From positions 551,873 through 615,872 of the forward strand of contig NZ_JAATVV010000001.1 of assembly GCF_013184775.1 (NCBI RefSeq): a DNA stretch of 64,000 nt, in the 5' to 3' direction. This DNA comes from Martelella sp. HB161492. Lineage in GTDB: Bacteria > Pseudomonadota > Alphaproteobacteria > Rhizobiales > Rhizobiaceae. Of the stretch, positions 52,511-61,701 are shown in pieces (position 1 is the first letter of the stretch; each line of letters begins with the position of its first letter). The notes beneath the pieces were generated by a model. That model did no database searches and was not told the DNA's origin. It saw nothing but the letters and a program-made list of their open reading frames with translations. Position numbers and translations under genes: made by a program.

Positions 52511-52598
52511 AACTCCGTTCCTACGCCGGCATGACCCGGATCAGGTTCAAGGGTTCGGCTCATGGCCATCTCAGCGCCTCAAAGGACACACCCCTCGG
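52511..52598 (-). promoter_or_regulatory. TPP riboswitch (THI element)
   Basis: On the minus strand the conserved TPP aptamer parts appear in order: GGGGTGT, GCGCTGAGATGG, AACCCTTGAACCTGATC, CGGGTCATGCCGGCGTAGG and the closing AACGGAG. It lies about 229 bases upstream of the permease start. It would shut down the thiXY operon when thiamine pyrophosphate is plentiful. Confidence 0.93.
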
Positions 52599-52904
52599 AT
52601 GGCCCATCTATGCCCAGTTCAGTCCGCCCGGTCAAGGGCAGGCAGGCGAATCACACAAGGGGCCGGGTGACAGACAGGCCGGCGGATTCCACCAAGCGAA
52701 AGCGGTGTTGAACGGAATAATTGTGTCCAATCAAGTCCAAGATATTACAAGCTACAAAGCATTCTAAGAATTGGCGCGATGCCCGCTTGCCGTCCTATTG
52801 CTGCCACTATAGAAGACAGACAAAAAGGGGCGACTGAACAACAACAACCTCTCACCAACCGTATCCCGTTTCTCAGGGGCTTCGGCAATACGGAGGAGAA
52901 TAAC
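52599..52904. other. Divergent promoter region between the TPP riboswitch and the sugar porter gene
   Basis: A stretch of 306 bases without a supported gene. It should hold the promoter of the riboswitch operon (leftward) and that of the MFS gene (rightward). An AT-rich patch lies near 52710-52770. Confidence 0.45.
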
Positions 52905-54233
52905 ATGCTGATTGCCATCGTTATCGTGGCTGCGCTTTTCGGTTTGCTCTTCGGTTTCGACCAGGGCGTTATTTCCGGCGCGCTGCCATTCATCAAGCAG
53001 ACCTTTACCATCACGCCCTTCATGGAAGGCGTGGTGACGTCGGCTGTGCCGCTGGGGGCGGTTGCCGGCACCATTATCGCCATGGTCACCACCGACCGCT
53101 ACGGCCGCAAGCCGATGCTGGTTCTGGGTGCGGTGATCTTTCTGGTCGGCTCGATCATTTCCGCACTGGCGTTCAACCAGTATTTCCTGACCCTCACCCG
53201 GCTTTTGATCGGTGTTGGCATCGGCGCTTCCGCCATGACCGCACCGATGTTTCTGGCGGAAGTTGCCCCGGCCCGTATCCGCGGCACGATCGTCGCCGCC
53301 TTCCAGCTGATGATCACCATCGGCATCATGGTCTCCTATATGAGCAATGCCGCCTTCGGCCAGTCGGGTGACTGGCGCTGGATGATCGGTGTCGGCGTTT
53401 TCCCGTCGATCATTGCACTGGTCGGCATCCTGATGTCGCCGGAGACGCCGCGCTGGCTGACACTGAATTCCAATGCTGACAAGGCGCGCGATATCATCAC
53501 CAAGCTGCAGCCCGATGCCAGCAAGGCGGATGTTGACCGGATCATCAACGAGATCAAGGAATCGGCCAAGGACGAGGAAGCAAAGCCCGCCTGGAATACC
53601 TTCCTGAAAAAGGGTATCCTGCCGGTCACCAGTTTCGCCATGATCGTCTTCGTGCTGCAGCAGCTTTCGGGCATCAATGCGATCATCTATTACGCGCCCG
53701 AAATCTTCAAACATGCAGGCTTTTCGGGCACCACCACCCAGCTTCTGGCAACCGTCGGCATCGGCGTTGTCAACGTCGTTCTGACCGTGGTGGCGATGTA
53801 TCTGGTGGAATCGATCGGCCGCCGCAAGCTGTTGATCATCGGCTTTATCGGCACCGCCTGCTCCATGGCGATCGTCACCGGCGCCACAATCATCGACATC
53901 CCGGCAACGCCCTATATCGCGACATTCGGCATCTTTGCCTTCATCGCCTTTTTCGCCGTCAGCCTTGGCCCATTGCCCTGGCTTTACATGGCGGAGCTGT
54001 TTCCGCTTCGGCTGCGTCCGCGCGGCATGGCGCTCGCTTCGGTCTCGAACTGGTTCTTCAATTTCGTCGTGGCGCTGATGTTCCCGGTGCTGCTGAATGA
54101 GGTCGGCATTGTCGGCACATTCGCGATCTTCACCGTCTGCTGTGTGTTCGGCATCTTCTACGCCATTGCCGTGGCGCCGGAGACCAAGGGCATCACGCTT
54201 GAGGAACTGGAACAGCGCACCGTCGGCCTCTGA
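52905..54233 (+). CDS. MFS sugar porter (proton/sugar symporter)
   Basis: A 442-residue inner-membrane transporter with 12 helices. Sugar-porter signatures are intact: FGFDQGVISGALPFI (helix 1), DRYGRKPMLVLG (loop 2-3), EVAPARIRGTIVAAFQLMIT, QQLSGINAIIYYAPEIF (helix 7 sugar site), ESIGRRKLLIIG and PETKGITLEELE. It resembles XylE/GalP-type symporters of hexoses or pentoses. I start at the ATG at 52905 because GGAGGAG stands 6 bases before it; the open frame extends 42 codons further upstream without a binding site. A strong terminator follows. Confidence 0.93.
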   Translation: MLIAIVIVAALFGLLFGFDQGVISGALPFIKQTFTITPFMEGVVTSAVPLGAVAGTIIAMVTTDRYGRKPMLVLGAVIFLVGSIISALAFNQYFLTLTRLLIGVGIGASAMTAPMFLAEVAPARIRGTIVAAFQLMITIGIMVSYMSNAAFGQSGDWRWMIGVGVFPSIIALVGILMSPETPRWLTLNSNADKARDIITKLQPDASKADVDRIINEIKESAKDEEAKPAWNTFLKKGILPVTSFAMIVFVLQQLSGINAIIYYAPEIFKHAGFSGTTTQLLATVGIGVVNVVLTVVAMYLVESIGRRKLLIIGFIGTACSMAIVTGATIIDIPATPYIATFGIFAFIAFFAVSLGPLPWLYMAELFPLRLRPRGMALASVSNWFFNFVVALMFPVLLNEVGIVGTFAIFTVCCVFGIFYAIAVAPETKGITLEELEQRTVGL

Positions 54234-54260
54234 AGGCCAGCGTTTGAGCCAGAGTTCAAA

Positions 54261-54286
54261 GCCGCCGGTGCAAGCCGGCGGCTTTT
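54261..54286 (+). terminator. Rho-independent terminator after the sugar porter gene
   Basis: GCCGCCGG-tgcaag-CCGGCGGC followed by TTTT gives a perfect 8-base GC stem with a U-run, 28 bases after the stop. Confidence 0.9.
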
Positions 54287-54377
54287 CTGTTTGCCGCGAC
54301 GTGTTGCGATCATGGAACCGAAAACCGTCTCCACGCGTTGATGCGGCAGAACAAACACCAAAGAGAGGTTCCTCCCC

Positions 54378-54659
54378 ATGCTCATCAAACGCGCGATTGC
54401 CGCCCTGCTCGTCTCCGGCTGTGCCCTTTCGGCTGCGGCCTGCACCTCCACCCAGCAGGGCGCTGCCATCGGCGGCGGCGGCGCTGCAGCAACCACGCTG
54501 CTGCTTGGCGGCTCCACCGGCCAGGCCGTTGCAGCCGGTGCCGTGGGCGCTGCTGCCGGTGCACTGATCGGCCATGCCAATGACCGGGGCAAGAACCAGT
54601 GCTATTATCGCGATCACAATGGCAACAAATATGTCGCCGCCTGCCCTTCGGGTTACTGA
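54378..54659 (+). CDS. Small glycine-zipper lipoprotein
   Basis: A 93-residue protein. The lipobox LSAAAC puts the lipidated Cys at about residue 22. The mature part has a glycine zipper (AIGGGGAAATTLLLGGSTG, GAVGAAAGALIGHAND) like the SlyB/17-kDa antigen group of outer-membrane lipoproteins. A short Tyr/Cys-rich tail follows (CYYRDHNGNKYVAACP). GAGAGG lies 10 bases before the ATG. It is a single-gene unit between two strong terminators. The exact role is unknown. Confidence 0.85.
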   Translation: MLIKRAIAALLVSGCALSAAACTSTQQGAAIGGGGAAATTLLLGGSTGQAVAAGAVGAAAGALIGHANDRGKNQCYYRDHNGNKYVAACPSGY

Positions 54660-54684
54660 TCGCGAGATCATCTGAACGAAACGG

Positions 54685-54713
54685 AAAAGCCCGGCAGCAG
54701 GCCCCGGGCTTTT
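54685..54713. terminator. Bidirectional terminator after the lipoprotein gene
   Basis: AAAAGCCCGG and CCGGGCTTTT form a perfect 10-base stem around a nine-base loop, 26 bases after the stop. Confidence 0.9.
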
Positions 54714-54896
54714 CTGCCATGAATGGCGACAGATTGACGGACCGGTTGAAATTCCGTCCTGCGCGATAATATGCACCGGCGATTGCCGCCGGACCGGCCG
54801 CATTTCCGCCTAAGGCTTGATTACGACGCGTTTTTGCGAAACCCTCTGCCTGTATCAAGGACCAACGATCAGAAATCTCTTCAAAAGCGCGGATGA

Positions 54897-55748
54897 ATGT
54901 CACCCGGTTCAAGCCTTGCCCTGCTCTATATCGTCATCGCCGCCTTTGCCGGACTGAGTGCCCATGTCATCGCCCAGCAGGTCTTTCATGTCCCCTATCC
55001 GGGTTATGATGACTTGCCGCAGCAAATGCAGCTGCTCCAGATTGTCCGCTTCTTCGCCTTTTACGCCATCTCGGTCATTCTTGCTTTGAGCCTGCGCGAA
55101 AGATCACGCCCGGCAAAGCTTGGCATCGTCTTCTTCTGCTCGGCCGCCTTTTACGAGCAGCTTCTGCGCGTTCCCGTCATGGAAGGGATCGTCACGAATG
55201 CCTGGGCCTACGCCTTTCTGCCTCAGTTTGCGCTCTATCTGAAAGTCTTCCTGTTCTCGGTGATCGTGGTGCTGACGGCAGAATTTGCCGAACAGAGCAG
55301 GGACAGCGTCCGGCGCATCGGCATTCTGGTCATCGGATGCGCTGTCGTGGCGGCCTTTCTGATCGCCTTCGAAAAGGTCGGTCCCGGTTTTGAGCTCTAT
55401 CTGAGACAGCTGGCCCGCCCGCCGCGCCCGGACGATGTCGCGCTGCCGCAGGATTATGGGTTCGCCATTCTGGTCCCGGCCTATCTCACCTATATTGTCC
55501 CGACCTTCGCCATGTATCTCTATTTCAGAGCCTTTTCGCAGGTCATCAGCATGGGGGCAATTGCCGTAACATTGCTCTACATGACGATGCTGTCGCTGGC
55601 ACGCGGCACGCTTCTGATCGCACTCATTTCAATCGGACCGCACTTCCTGTCGGTCTTCCAGTTTTCGGCTGAGGTACTGATTGCCACCGGCCTGATCGCC
55701 TTCTTCTTTCGCGATCGGCAGGACGGGCGGACAAAAAGTCACGGCTAG
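54897..55748 (+). CDS. Polytopic membrane protein of unknown function
   Basis: A 283-residue protein with about seven to eight hydrophobic segments (SLALLYIVIAAFAGLSAHVIA, VRFFAFYAISVILAL, AFLPQFALYLKVFLFSVIVVL, GILVIGCAVVAAFLIAF, ILVPAYLTYIVPTFAMYLYF, VTLLYMTMLSLARGTLLIAL, EVLIATGLIAFFF). I do not recognise a family motif. Residues 160-190 form a loop rich in Arg, Pro and Asp. It is GC-rich like the core genome and is the last clearly chromosomal gene before the accessory region. No ribosome binding site close to consensus is visible at the start. Confidence 0.65.
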   Translation: MSPGSSLALLYIVIAAFAGLSAHVIAQQVFHVPYPGYDDLPQQMQLLQIVRFFAFYAISVILALSLRERSRPAKLGIVFFCSAAFYEQLLRVPVMEGIVTNAWAYAFLPQFALYLKVFLFSVIVVLTAEFAEQSRDSVRRIGILVIGCAVVAAFLIAFEKVGPGFELYLRQLARPPRPDDVALPQDYGFAILVPAYLTYIVPTFAMYLYFRAFSQVISMGAIAVTLLYMTMLSLARGTLLIALISIGPHFLSVFQFSAEVLIATGLIAFFFRDRQDGRTKSHG

Positions 55749-55990
55749 CTCTTTCCAGCACATGCCAATGCCGGCCTGCCAACCGGCAACGCGCCAGCAA
55801 GGCTGCCTTCATCGAAGGGAATGGCGGAAAAAAGTGCGGGTGAAATATGGTTCCAGATCTGCGTCTTACCTGTTACCGCAGGCATGGCGCAAAAAGACTG
55901 GTGCCGCTGATAGGAATCAATAATGCGAAATTTATCCAATATATTCAATGGCATTGATGGACCACGCTGCCAGATTACCCCTCCTTTCAA
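55745..55990 (-). pseudogene. Probable C-terminal fragment of a lost gene
   Basis: The frame reads LNILDKFRIIDSYQRHQSF and then TGKTQIWNHISPALFSAIPFDEGSLAG, which looks like real protein and not a chance frame. It recalls families with a D-K/R-H-R motif in one helix. There is no ribosome binding site and no plausible N-terminal half upstream. I infer a decayed gene at the edge of the accessory region. It overlaps the stop of the membrane protein gene by four bases. Confidence 0.3.
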
Positions 55991-56381
55991 ATCAATAGCT
56001 TATAGCGGCGGTGTCCCACGGTGTTTTTTTCCGAAGGACCATCATATCCACTAAAATCGAGGGCTGTGGACAAGCGTACCGGCCCGTCAGGTGGACGAAC
56101 AAGCGCTAAAGAGAGAATTGCTCTGCGGCTCCGCAGGGGGCATTTCGCTGCTTTCCAAATACCTTGACGCAACAGTGAATAGGCAACGATCACTTATTTG
56201 ACCAAGTGCTGTGGAATATCGTAAACTTACAACCTTTGCCTGCAAACAAGGGAAGAAGTGATCGCCTACCATCTCTTTCTTCAACGCCTGATTTGAGGCC
56301 AGACGTAGACTATCTGCTTCGTAGCGTAAAACGTCGTGCAAGCTGACTCAAGAACGCGTCCAAGATGCGATCAAGCGGCCA
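55991..56381. other. Stretch without a supported gene
   Basis: Several short frames are open, including a minus-strand one at 56087-56341, but none shows a start signal or recognisable sequence. It is likely junction DNA left by past insertions and deletions next to the defence genes. Confidence 0.4.
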
Positions 56382-58349
56382 CTACTTAAGCAAGAGCCCG
56401 TTCAGGTGCTTGAATGCAGCCTCGAATCGATCCTTTGTTTCGTCCGACACCATCGGCCAAAGCGTGGCCAGCTGCTCGGTAAAGTAGCGCGCTGGTCTGT
56501 AGTGGCCGAACGAACCGGACTTCATGGGATTGTCGGCTAGCCAAGCATCAATCGCCCGCAGCGTCCGCGGCACATTCTGGTTGAGCTTCGCAAGCGTGAT
56601 CTTCGACGCAAGCTGCTTGCCGTACTCGCCGTTGACCAGTTCTAGGTAGAACGACCGGTCAAACATGTCCTCTACGTCAGCTTCAGCTGTGCCAGTGAAG
56701 TCCGCGTAGGTCGACACGTGCTTCTTGGTGAGCAGGTTCTTCTTGTACAGATCCGCAACGAACTGCTTGTCGCTATTCTGAATGTCTAGCAACGTGGCAA
56801 CATTGATTCCCTTCTGCGAGCCGAGGAGCGCCACGAACGTGGGCACCTTCCCGCTACCGCCGACGGGCGTGATCACCCAATCCTCAGACAATCCTTCGCG
56901 CCCTTCGCGCGACAGTTGCGCAGCAACCGCTCGTAGGTATAGCATATCGGCTACGCCCTCTACGACAAGAGAGTTCGGCCCGATGAAAAGCGTTTGCTGG
57001 ATTTCGTAGCCGAGCGCACCCTGCAAGGGGAACAAGCTATCGTCGGTGGCGTCGAATACATTGGCAAGCACCTTGGTACCATCTTCCTCCTTGGCAAGGG
57101 CCTCGGGTGCATCGATGCCCAAATCCTGCACGATGCGAACCCGCTCGAATTTGGTCGGGTCGATCATAAACGGAGAGTGCGTGGTGTACAGCAGTTGGTG
57201 ACCCGACAACTCGGCGTCGAAATACCGCAGCAAGTCGGCCTGCGCACGGCCGTGCAGCGACAGTCCTGGCTCGTCCAGCAGCAGGATGACGTTTTGACCT
57301 CGGCGTTTCACATCCTCGTACCATGCAAGAAATGAGAAAAACCATACGAAGCCCCGCGAGCGGTTATTCAACGGCGTGGTAGCCCAGTGCACGGAATCGT
57401 ACACTTCCCCCCAGACGTTGACCCCCTGCCGCATTCCTTCGGGGTCTCCAGCTTTGGCGTCGCGCACGTCGAATCGCATCTGTATGTGCCTGTTCTGAGA
57501 CCAGTACTTGACAATACGCTGCGTCAAATGGTTCCCAGCACCTTGGAGCTTATTCTTAAGTTCAACCGTGTTGTTGGTGGCCACGAGCTTGCGGTGATCG
57601 AGGCGCGCAAGATTGATGAGACCGATGAGCGGGTAGTCTGAATCGAGAAGTTTGTTTTTATCTTCACGTTCGATGAGGGCATTGAGGTTGGCTTGCCCTT
57701 CCATCTGGTAGTACTCATCGAAATACAGGAATTTGGGCGCGCGCGGCCAGACTAAAGTGTTGAAAATGTAATAGCTAAGACCGTGCTCCTGGACGTTAGC
57801 CACAAGCTTCTTTATAGCACTAACAGCATCCGTCGCTTCCTCCGCATCAAGCGCAGCTGCGAAGTCCGGCCAAGTCGCAGTGGCTCCCAATGCTGCACGA
57901 AGATCATCTGAAAGTGCTGGGTTACTGGCAAGGTACCGGCGTGCGGCTGCGTCGTCGCATGGCATCGTATAGCGGCTGTTCGCCGTCCCGTAATAAGTCG
58001 TCCGCTTGAATGCGGTCCCCTTTAGCACCTTAGGACCGAACACGTCTTCGACAGCCAACAAGTCTGGCTTTTCGAGTTCGTAGGTACACTCAACAACGCT
58101 GGCTTCCGCACGTTCACCGTTCTCAACAGCGAAGCGGTAGTCTTCCACCTCCCGCTTCGGGTAGTCGTAGGTCTCGTCAAAGGCAGCATCGGCCTTGCGG
58201 ATTGGGTTCGTGCGGTAAAGCGCGGTGAGGACCGTGGTCTTGCCCGCCTCGTTCTTGCCAACAAAGCAGGTGGTTTGGTCATCAACCTCAATCGGCCCAC
58301 TATCCCAAATGCTGCGATACTCACGCACCCAGTACTGCTTCAATTTCAT
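56382..58349 (-). CDS. OLD-family ATPase/TOPRIM nuclease
   Basis: A 655-residue protein. The split ABC-type ATPase domain has Walker A FVGKNEAGKTT (29-39), Walker B NVILLLDEPGLSLH (353-366) and the H-loop TTHS (389-392). The C-terminal TOPRIM domain has its Glu in LVVEGVADMLYL (Glu464) and Asp residues in TLLDIQNSD (522 and 527). This is the layout of the overcoming-lysogenization-defect (OLD) nucleases, many of which protect against phages, alone or with a UvrD-like partner. GGGGGGGCTTTAG precedes the ATG. It is GC-richer than the helicase pair beside it and points away from it, so the two probably came in separately. Confidence 0.88.
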   Translation of the reverse strand: MKLKQYWVREYRSIWDSGPIEVDDQTTCFVGKNEAGKTTVLTALYRTNPIRKADAAFDETYDYPKREVEDYRFAVENGERAEASVVECTYELEKPDLLAVEDVFGPKVLKGTAFKRTTYYGTANSRYTMPCDDAAARRYLASNPALSDDLRAALGATATWPDFAAALDAEEATDAVSAIKKLVANVQEHGLSYYIFNTLVWPRAPKFLYFDEYYQMEGQANLNALIEREDKNKLLDSDYPLIGLINLARLDHRKLVATNNTVELKNKLQGAGNHLTQRIVKYWSQNRHIQMRFDVRDAKAGDPEGMRQGVNVWGEVYDSVHWATTPLNNRSRGFVWFFSFLAWYEDVKRRGQNVILLLDEPGLSLHGRAQADLLRYFDAELSGHQLLYTTHSPFMIDPTKFERVRIVQDLGIDAPEALAKEEDGTKVLANVFDATDDSLFPLQGALGYEIQQTLFIGPNSLVVEGVADMLYLRAVAAQLSREGREGLSEDWVITPVGGSGKVPTFVALLGSQKGINVATLLDIQNSDKQFVADLYKKNLLTKKHVSTYADFTGTAEADVEDMFDRSFYLELVNGEYGKQLASKITLAKLNQNVPRTLRAIDAWLADNPMKSGSFGHYRPARYFTEQLATLWPMVSDETKDRFEAAFKHLNGLLLK

Positions 58350-58497
58350 CTAAAGCCCCCCCCTATTGCTTCAACATATGATGATTGCACGCCCAACTAT
58401 GAAGGAGCAGAAATCGAACGGCAAGATTGACGTCGAGGCTTGCTAGAAATTAAAAAAAGATCATAGGTTACGAAGAATCAATATAAAGCTGGGAACA

Positions 58498-59385
58498 ATG
58501 TTAGAGCGTGCACGCCCACACTTACGCCGCGCTAGGTACGGTGACTTGACGCAAGGTACTGTGTTCTCTTGTGCAAAAAGCATAAGATACTCAAAATGCG
58601 ATGTTTTCGGTTTAACGATCACCGCGAGATGCGACGTCGCCCAAGACAAATACCCTGTCTTAAATTACCTGCCTGTGGTAAAATTGCAGGATTGGTTAAG
58701 ACGTGATGGTCTGGATATTTTAGTCAGCCAGGAACGAAACGAACAAAACGGAAGATTACGCTCTATATTAAAAAGTGCTGATGTTTCAGATGCGTTAATA
58801 GGCTCAATCCCACTGAGTGACATAGCGGAAATCCATTTCCCTATTAAAGAGGGTGAAAAAACAAAAAATAAAATTTCCGAACAATTTCGAGACCATATCG
58901 TTTCAATGAAAGAATTTGAAGAATTAAATGAAAAAAATGATTTTAATTTAATTTACACTTGGTTTAGAGACAAAAAGCCAAAATCCATCGAAACACTAAT
59001 AAAACGCCTCATCCGCCATGAAGTTCTCGGATATTATATTTTGGAATCACTCTCTATAGACGATACCCGTGAAATAGGTTTCGTATGCCTACTTCGTGAA
59101 GTACAGACTTTACCCAGGTCAATTTCTACGCAACTTGGAAAAGGGATCGATCACGAGACCTACCATGATCTATGCGAAAACATTTCTCTGGCATTCAATC
59201 TTGATATTCCTCGAGGAGAAATGGCGATGCCAATTGTTGAAGTTTATTCCCCAACTATCGAACATATACTACAGGCATTCTCCCATCTGTTCGGTAGGAT
59301 AGGAGTAGCAGATCCCCGTCCTGAGAGCGTATCTGCTTTCCTGTCAGACAGTCTTAAAAATAACAGAGGGGGACAAGAGGAATGA
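58498..59385 (+). CDS. Unknown 295-aa protein coupled to an SF1 helicase
   Basis: I do not recognise this family. The N-terminal 60 residues look like a beta-rich domain: LTQGTVFSCAKSIRY, then CDVFGLTITARCDVAQDKYPVLNYLPVVKL. The Cys-Asp in ARCDVAQ may be functional. Residues 110-290 are helical and charged (KISEQFRDHIVSMKEFEEL, TLIKRLIRHEVLGYYILESL). No signal peptide or membrane segment is present. It is AT-rich, unlike the core genome. Its stop overlaps the helicase start (ATGA), so the two are translated together. A defence or mobile-element role is inferred from the partner and the site. Confidence 0.75.
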   Translation: MLERARPHLRRARYGDLTQGTVFSCAKSIRYSKCDVFGLTITARCDVAQDKYPVLNYLPVVKLQDWLRRDGLDILVSQERNEQNGRLRSILKSADVSDALIGSIPLSDIAEIHFPIKEGEKTKNKISEQFRDHIVSMKEFEELNEKNDFNLIYTWFRDKKPKSIETLIKRLIRHEVLGYYILESLSIDDTREIGFVCLLREVQTLPRSISTQLGKGIDHETYHDLCENISLAFNLDIPRGEMAMPIVEVYSPTIEHILQAFSHLFGRIGVADPRPESVSAFLSDSLKNNRGGQEE

Positions 59386-61694
59386 AATACATATGTATAG
59401 ACGATGGCTCGATCTCCGAATTGATATCTGGCAGGGAGTATCAATCGATTGACTTTGAGGAGGGAGATCGACTTATTCAAGCATTAAAGGGACGAGTACA
59501 ATTTCTTGCTAGAATTGGAAAAATAACTTTATTCCAAGATGGTGAAGGTGCTTTTTTAACAACCCACGGAAACTGGAAAAAGAAAAAATTTCTTGTAATA
59601 GACTGCGAGCAGTCATCGCTATTCACGCAACTTCGATCATCAGAAACGCTTACATCATTTCAAAAACTTCTTAGATTTTGCACAAAATATTGGTCAAATA
59701 ATGTACTTAATGCTTCTGAAAAAATAATATTCGGAAGCACAAAAGCTGTTTTATTTCCATTGCCATACTCGAATGCCTCACCATTCCGAATTGCCATTGA
59801 ACGAGCACCACTGCACGAGCGTCTAAAGAAGCGCGATATGGATGGCTCCTTCCTGTTGGTATACAAATCCGGCCACGAAGGCGCAGATTCGACAAACGAA
59901 GTTGCGAATGAAGCCAACATACGGAGGGTGGTAGATCGTCTTGCAGATATCTATCGAACTACAGCAGAGGCGGCAAAAGGTTCAACGCTTGCGGGTAGCC
60001 CAAGTGCTGTAGGATCGACTCAGTTGGACTCAACAGCCGTTCTCGGTCGTTCAATCCACATGCCATTCCGTGAATGGTTTCCACTTACAACAACCCCTCA
60101 AAAAAGGTTCATTTACTCATCGGCAGATACACCCCACCGCCTTTTCGGAGCTGCGGGTACGGGAAAAACACTCTCGCTGATATTGCGAGCGCTTTACCTC
60201 CTTGACCGAGCCGAGAGGGCAAGTGAAACCTTTCATGCACTTCTAGTCACGCATAGCGAAGCAACTCGGGAATCCATAGCCAATGCTCTCGCCACCATTG
60301 ACACAATGGGATTTCATCAAAGAGATTCGAAACAAGATTCGGTAGCCCTCAAGGTGGAAACTTTGGCATCGCTCTGCGCTGATTTCTTAGGACGTTCCAT
60401 AAGCGAGACTGAATTCGTTGATCGTGACGCCCAAGATTCAAAGATACTTCAGCAAATGTACATCGAGCAAGCGATTGCCGTATCGAAACAACTCGACTAT
60501 CCTTCATTCAAATTACACCTTAGCCATGAACTAAAGCGCCAGATCGATTCGCTTTCTGACGCTGATCTGGCACCATTGATTCAGCACGAGATCAGTGCCT
60601 TAATTAAGGGGCGAGCTGGAGACTCTTTCGAAGTCTACAAACGCTGTCCTTCATTGATGTTTGGATTGAATATATCCAACGACGCCGACAAAGGTTATGC
60701 ATTTAGCGTATTCAAAAGATACCAGGAGCAACTTGAGAAATCTAATCAATTTGATACAGACGACGTAGTTATTTCGGCAATAGGCCAACTAGACACCCCC
60801 ATCTGGAGGAGACGAAGAATCCGAGAGGGGTTCGATTTTATTGGTATCGATGAAACGCACCTATTTAATATAAATGAGCTCCATGTATTTCATCATTTTA
60901 CACGGAAAGTAGGTAATTTTCCGATTTCCTTCACTATGGATGAATCTCAAGCCGTTGGCGACAGGGGATGGAATGATTCAGCATCCCTTTCAGAACTTTT
61001 TGGTTCGGACAATAAAACTGCGCCAGAAATTACCGAATACTCGGCTGTCTTTAGAAGCTCTCCTGCTATAACTGCATTTTCTGCTTCCGTATTAGCTTCT
61101 GGAGCAACGTTGTTTACACATTTTAAAAATACACTACTTGGCTCGCAAAGTGTTTTTACCCCTGATGAAGAACGGCGTTCTCAACCAGTCACATACAGAG
61201 AATTTTCCGATGACGATTCGATGGTTGAGGAAGCATTCACGATTGCAGAAAACCTTCGAGGAGAAACGAATTCTGCTAGATACCAAGTATTAATTACTAC
61301 CCTATCGGATCAAATTATGGAAAAGATCCGCGAACATACGATAAAGACAAATAAAGCTGTGACATACTTAGAGCGTCGTGGAGACTTCACGAAAGTCAAA
61401 CAAGCTGAAAGGTCCGGCCATTTGGTTGCAGGTCATGTCGATTTTGTCGGCGGTTTGGAATTTGATGTCGTGTTGATCGTCGGAGTGGACAGGGGGCGTG
61501 TACCACTTGAGGGTGAAACGGAAGATTCCAATTCTAGAAATTATGCCGCTTACTCCGCGCATAACAGGTTATATGTTGCAGCTTCCAGAGCCAAATATGC
61601 TCTAGAAATACTGGGAGTTAAATCGCGAGGGCCAAGTGACTTGCTTCTTAATGCGGCAAACAATGATCTTATCAAAGGAGTACCGATGATTTGA
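59382..61694 (+). CDS. SF1 (UvrD/Rep-like) helicase with a novel-looking N-terminal domain
   Basis: A 770-residue protein. The helicase core starts near residue 236: TPQKRFIYS (Q-motif-like Gln), Walker A LFGAAGTGKT (254-263), Walker B FIGIDETHLF (Asp490-Glu491), motif III FTMDESQAVGDRGW, the arginine segment EYSAVFRSSPAI (motif IV) and NRLYVAASRAKYAL (motif VI). Residues 1-235 match no helicase domain I know and may be a sensor or nuclease-like module; no clear catalytic motif is visible. It is AT-rich and the second gene of the unit. It ends 8 bases before the convergent prophage gene, which suggests carriage at a prophage end. Confidence 0.85.
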   Translation: MKYICIDDGSISELISGREYQSIDFEEGDRLIQALKGRVQFLARIGKITLFQDGEGAFLTTHGNWKKKKFLVIDCEQSSLFTQLRSSETLTSFQKLLRFCTKYWSNNVLNASEKIIFGSTKAVLFPLPYSNASPFRIAIERAPLHERLKKRDMDGSFLLVYKSGHEGADSTNEVANEANIRRVVDRLADIYRTTAEAAKGSTLAGSPSAVGSTQLDSTAVLGRSIHMPFREWFPLTTTPQKRFIYSSADTPHRLFGAAGTGKTLSLILRALYLLDRAERASETFHALLVTHSEATRESIANALATIDTMGFHQRDSKQDSVALKVETLASLCADFLGRSISETEFVDRDAQDSKILQQMYIEQAIAVSKQLDYPSFKLHLSHELKRQIDSLSDADLAPLIQHEISALIKGRAGDSFEVYKRCPSLMFGLNISNDADKGYAFSVFKRYQEQLEKSNQFDTDDVVISAIGQLDTPIWRRRRIREGFDFIGIDETHLFNINELHVFHHFTRKVGNFPISFTMDESQAVGDRGWNDSASLSELFGSDNKTAPEITEYSAVFRSSPAITAFSASVLASGATLFTHFKNTLLGSQSVFTPDEERRSQPVTYREFSDDDSMVEEAFTIAENLRGETNSARYQVLITTLSDQIMEKIREHTIKTNKAVTYLERRGDFTKVKQAERSGHLVAGHVDFVGGLEFDVVLIVGVDRGRVPLEGETEDSNSRNYAAYSAHNRLYVAASRAKYALEILGVKSRGPSDLLLNAANNDLIKGVPMI

Positions 61695-61701
61695 TATTTG
61701 T

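Noticed and set aside
52764..54803. A 679-codon minus-strand frame opposite the sugar porter gene
   Set aside because: Longest frame in the area but it is composed of Gly/Asp/His-rich antisense sequence and runs through two terminators.
56382..61694. A canonical Gabija (GajA/GajB) operon
   Set aside because: The OLD gene and helicase are divergent, separated by an unrelated gene that is coupled to the helicase, and differ in base composition.
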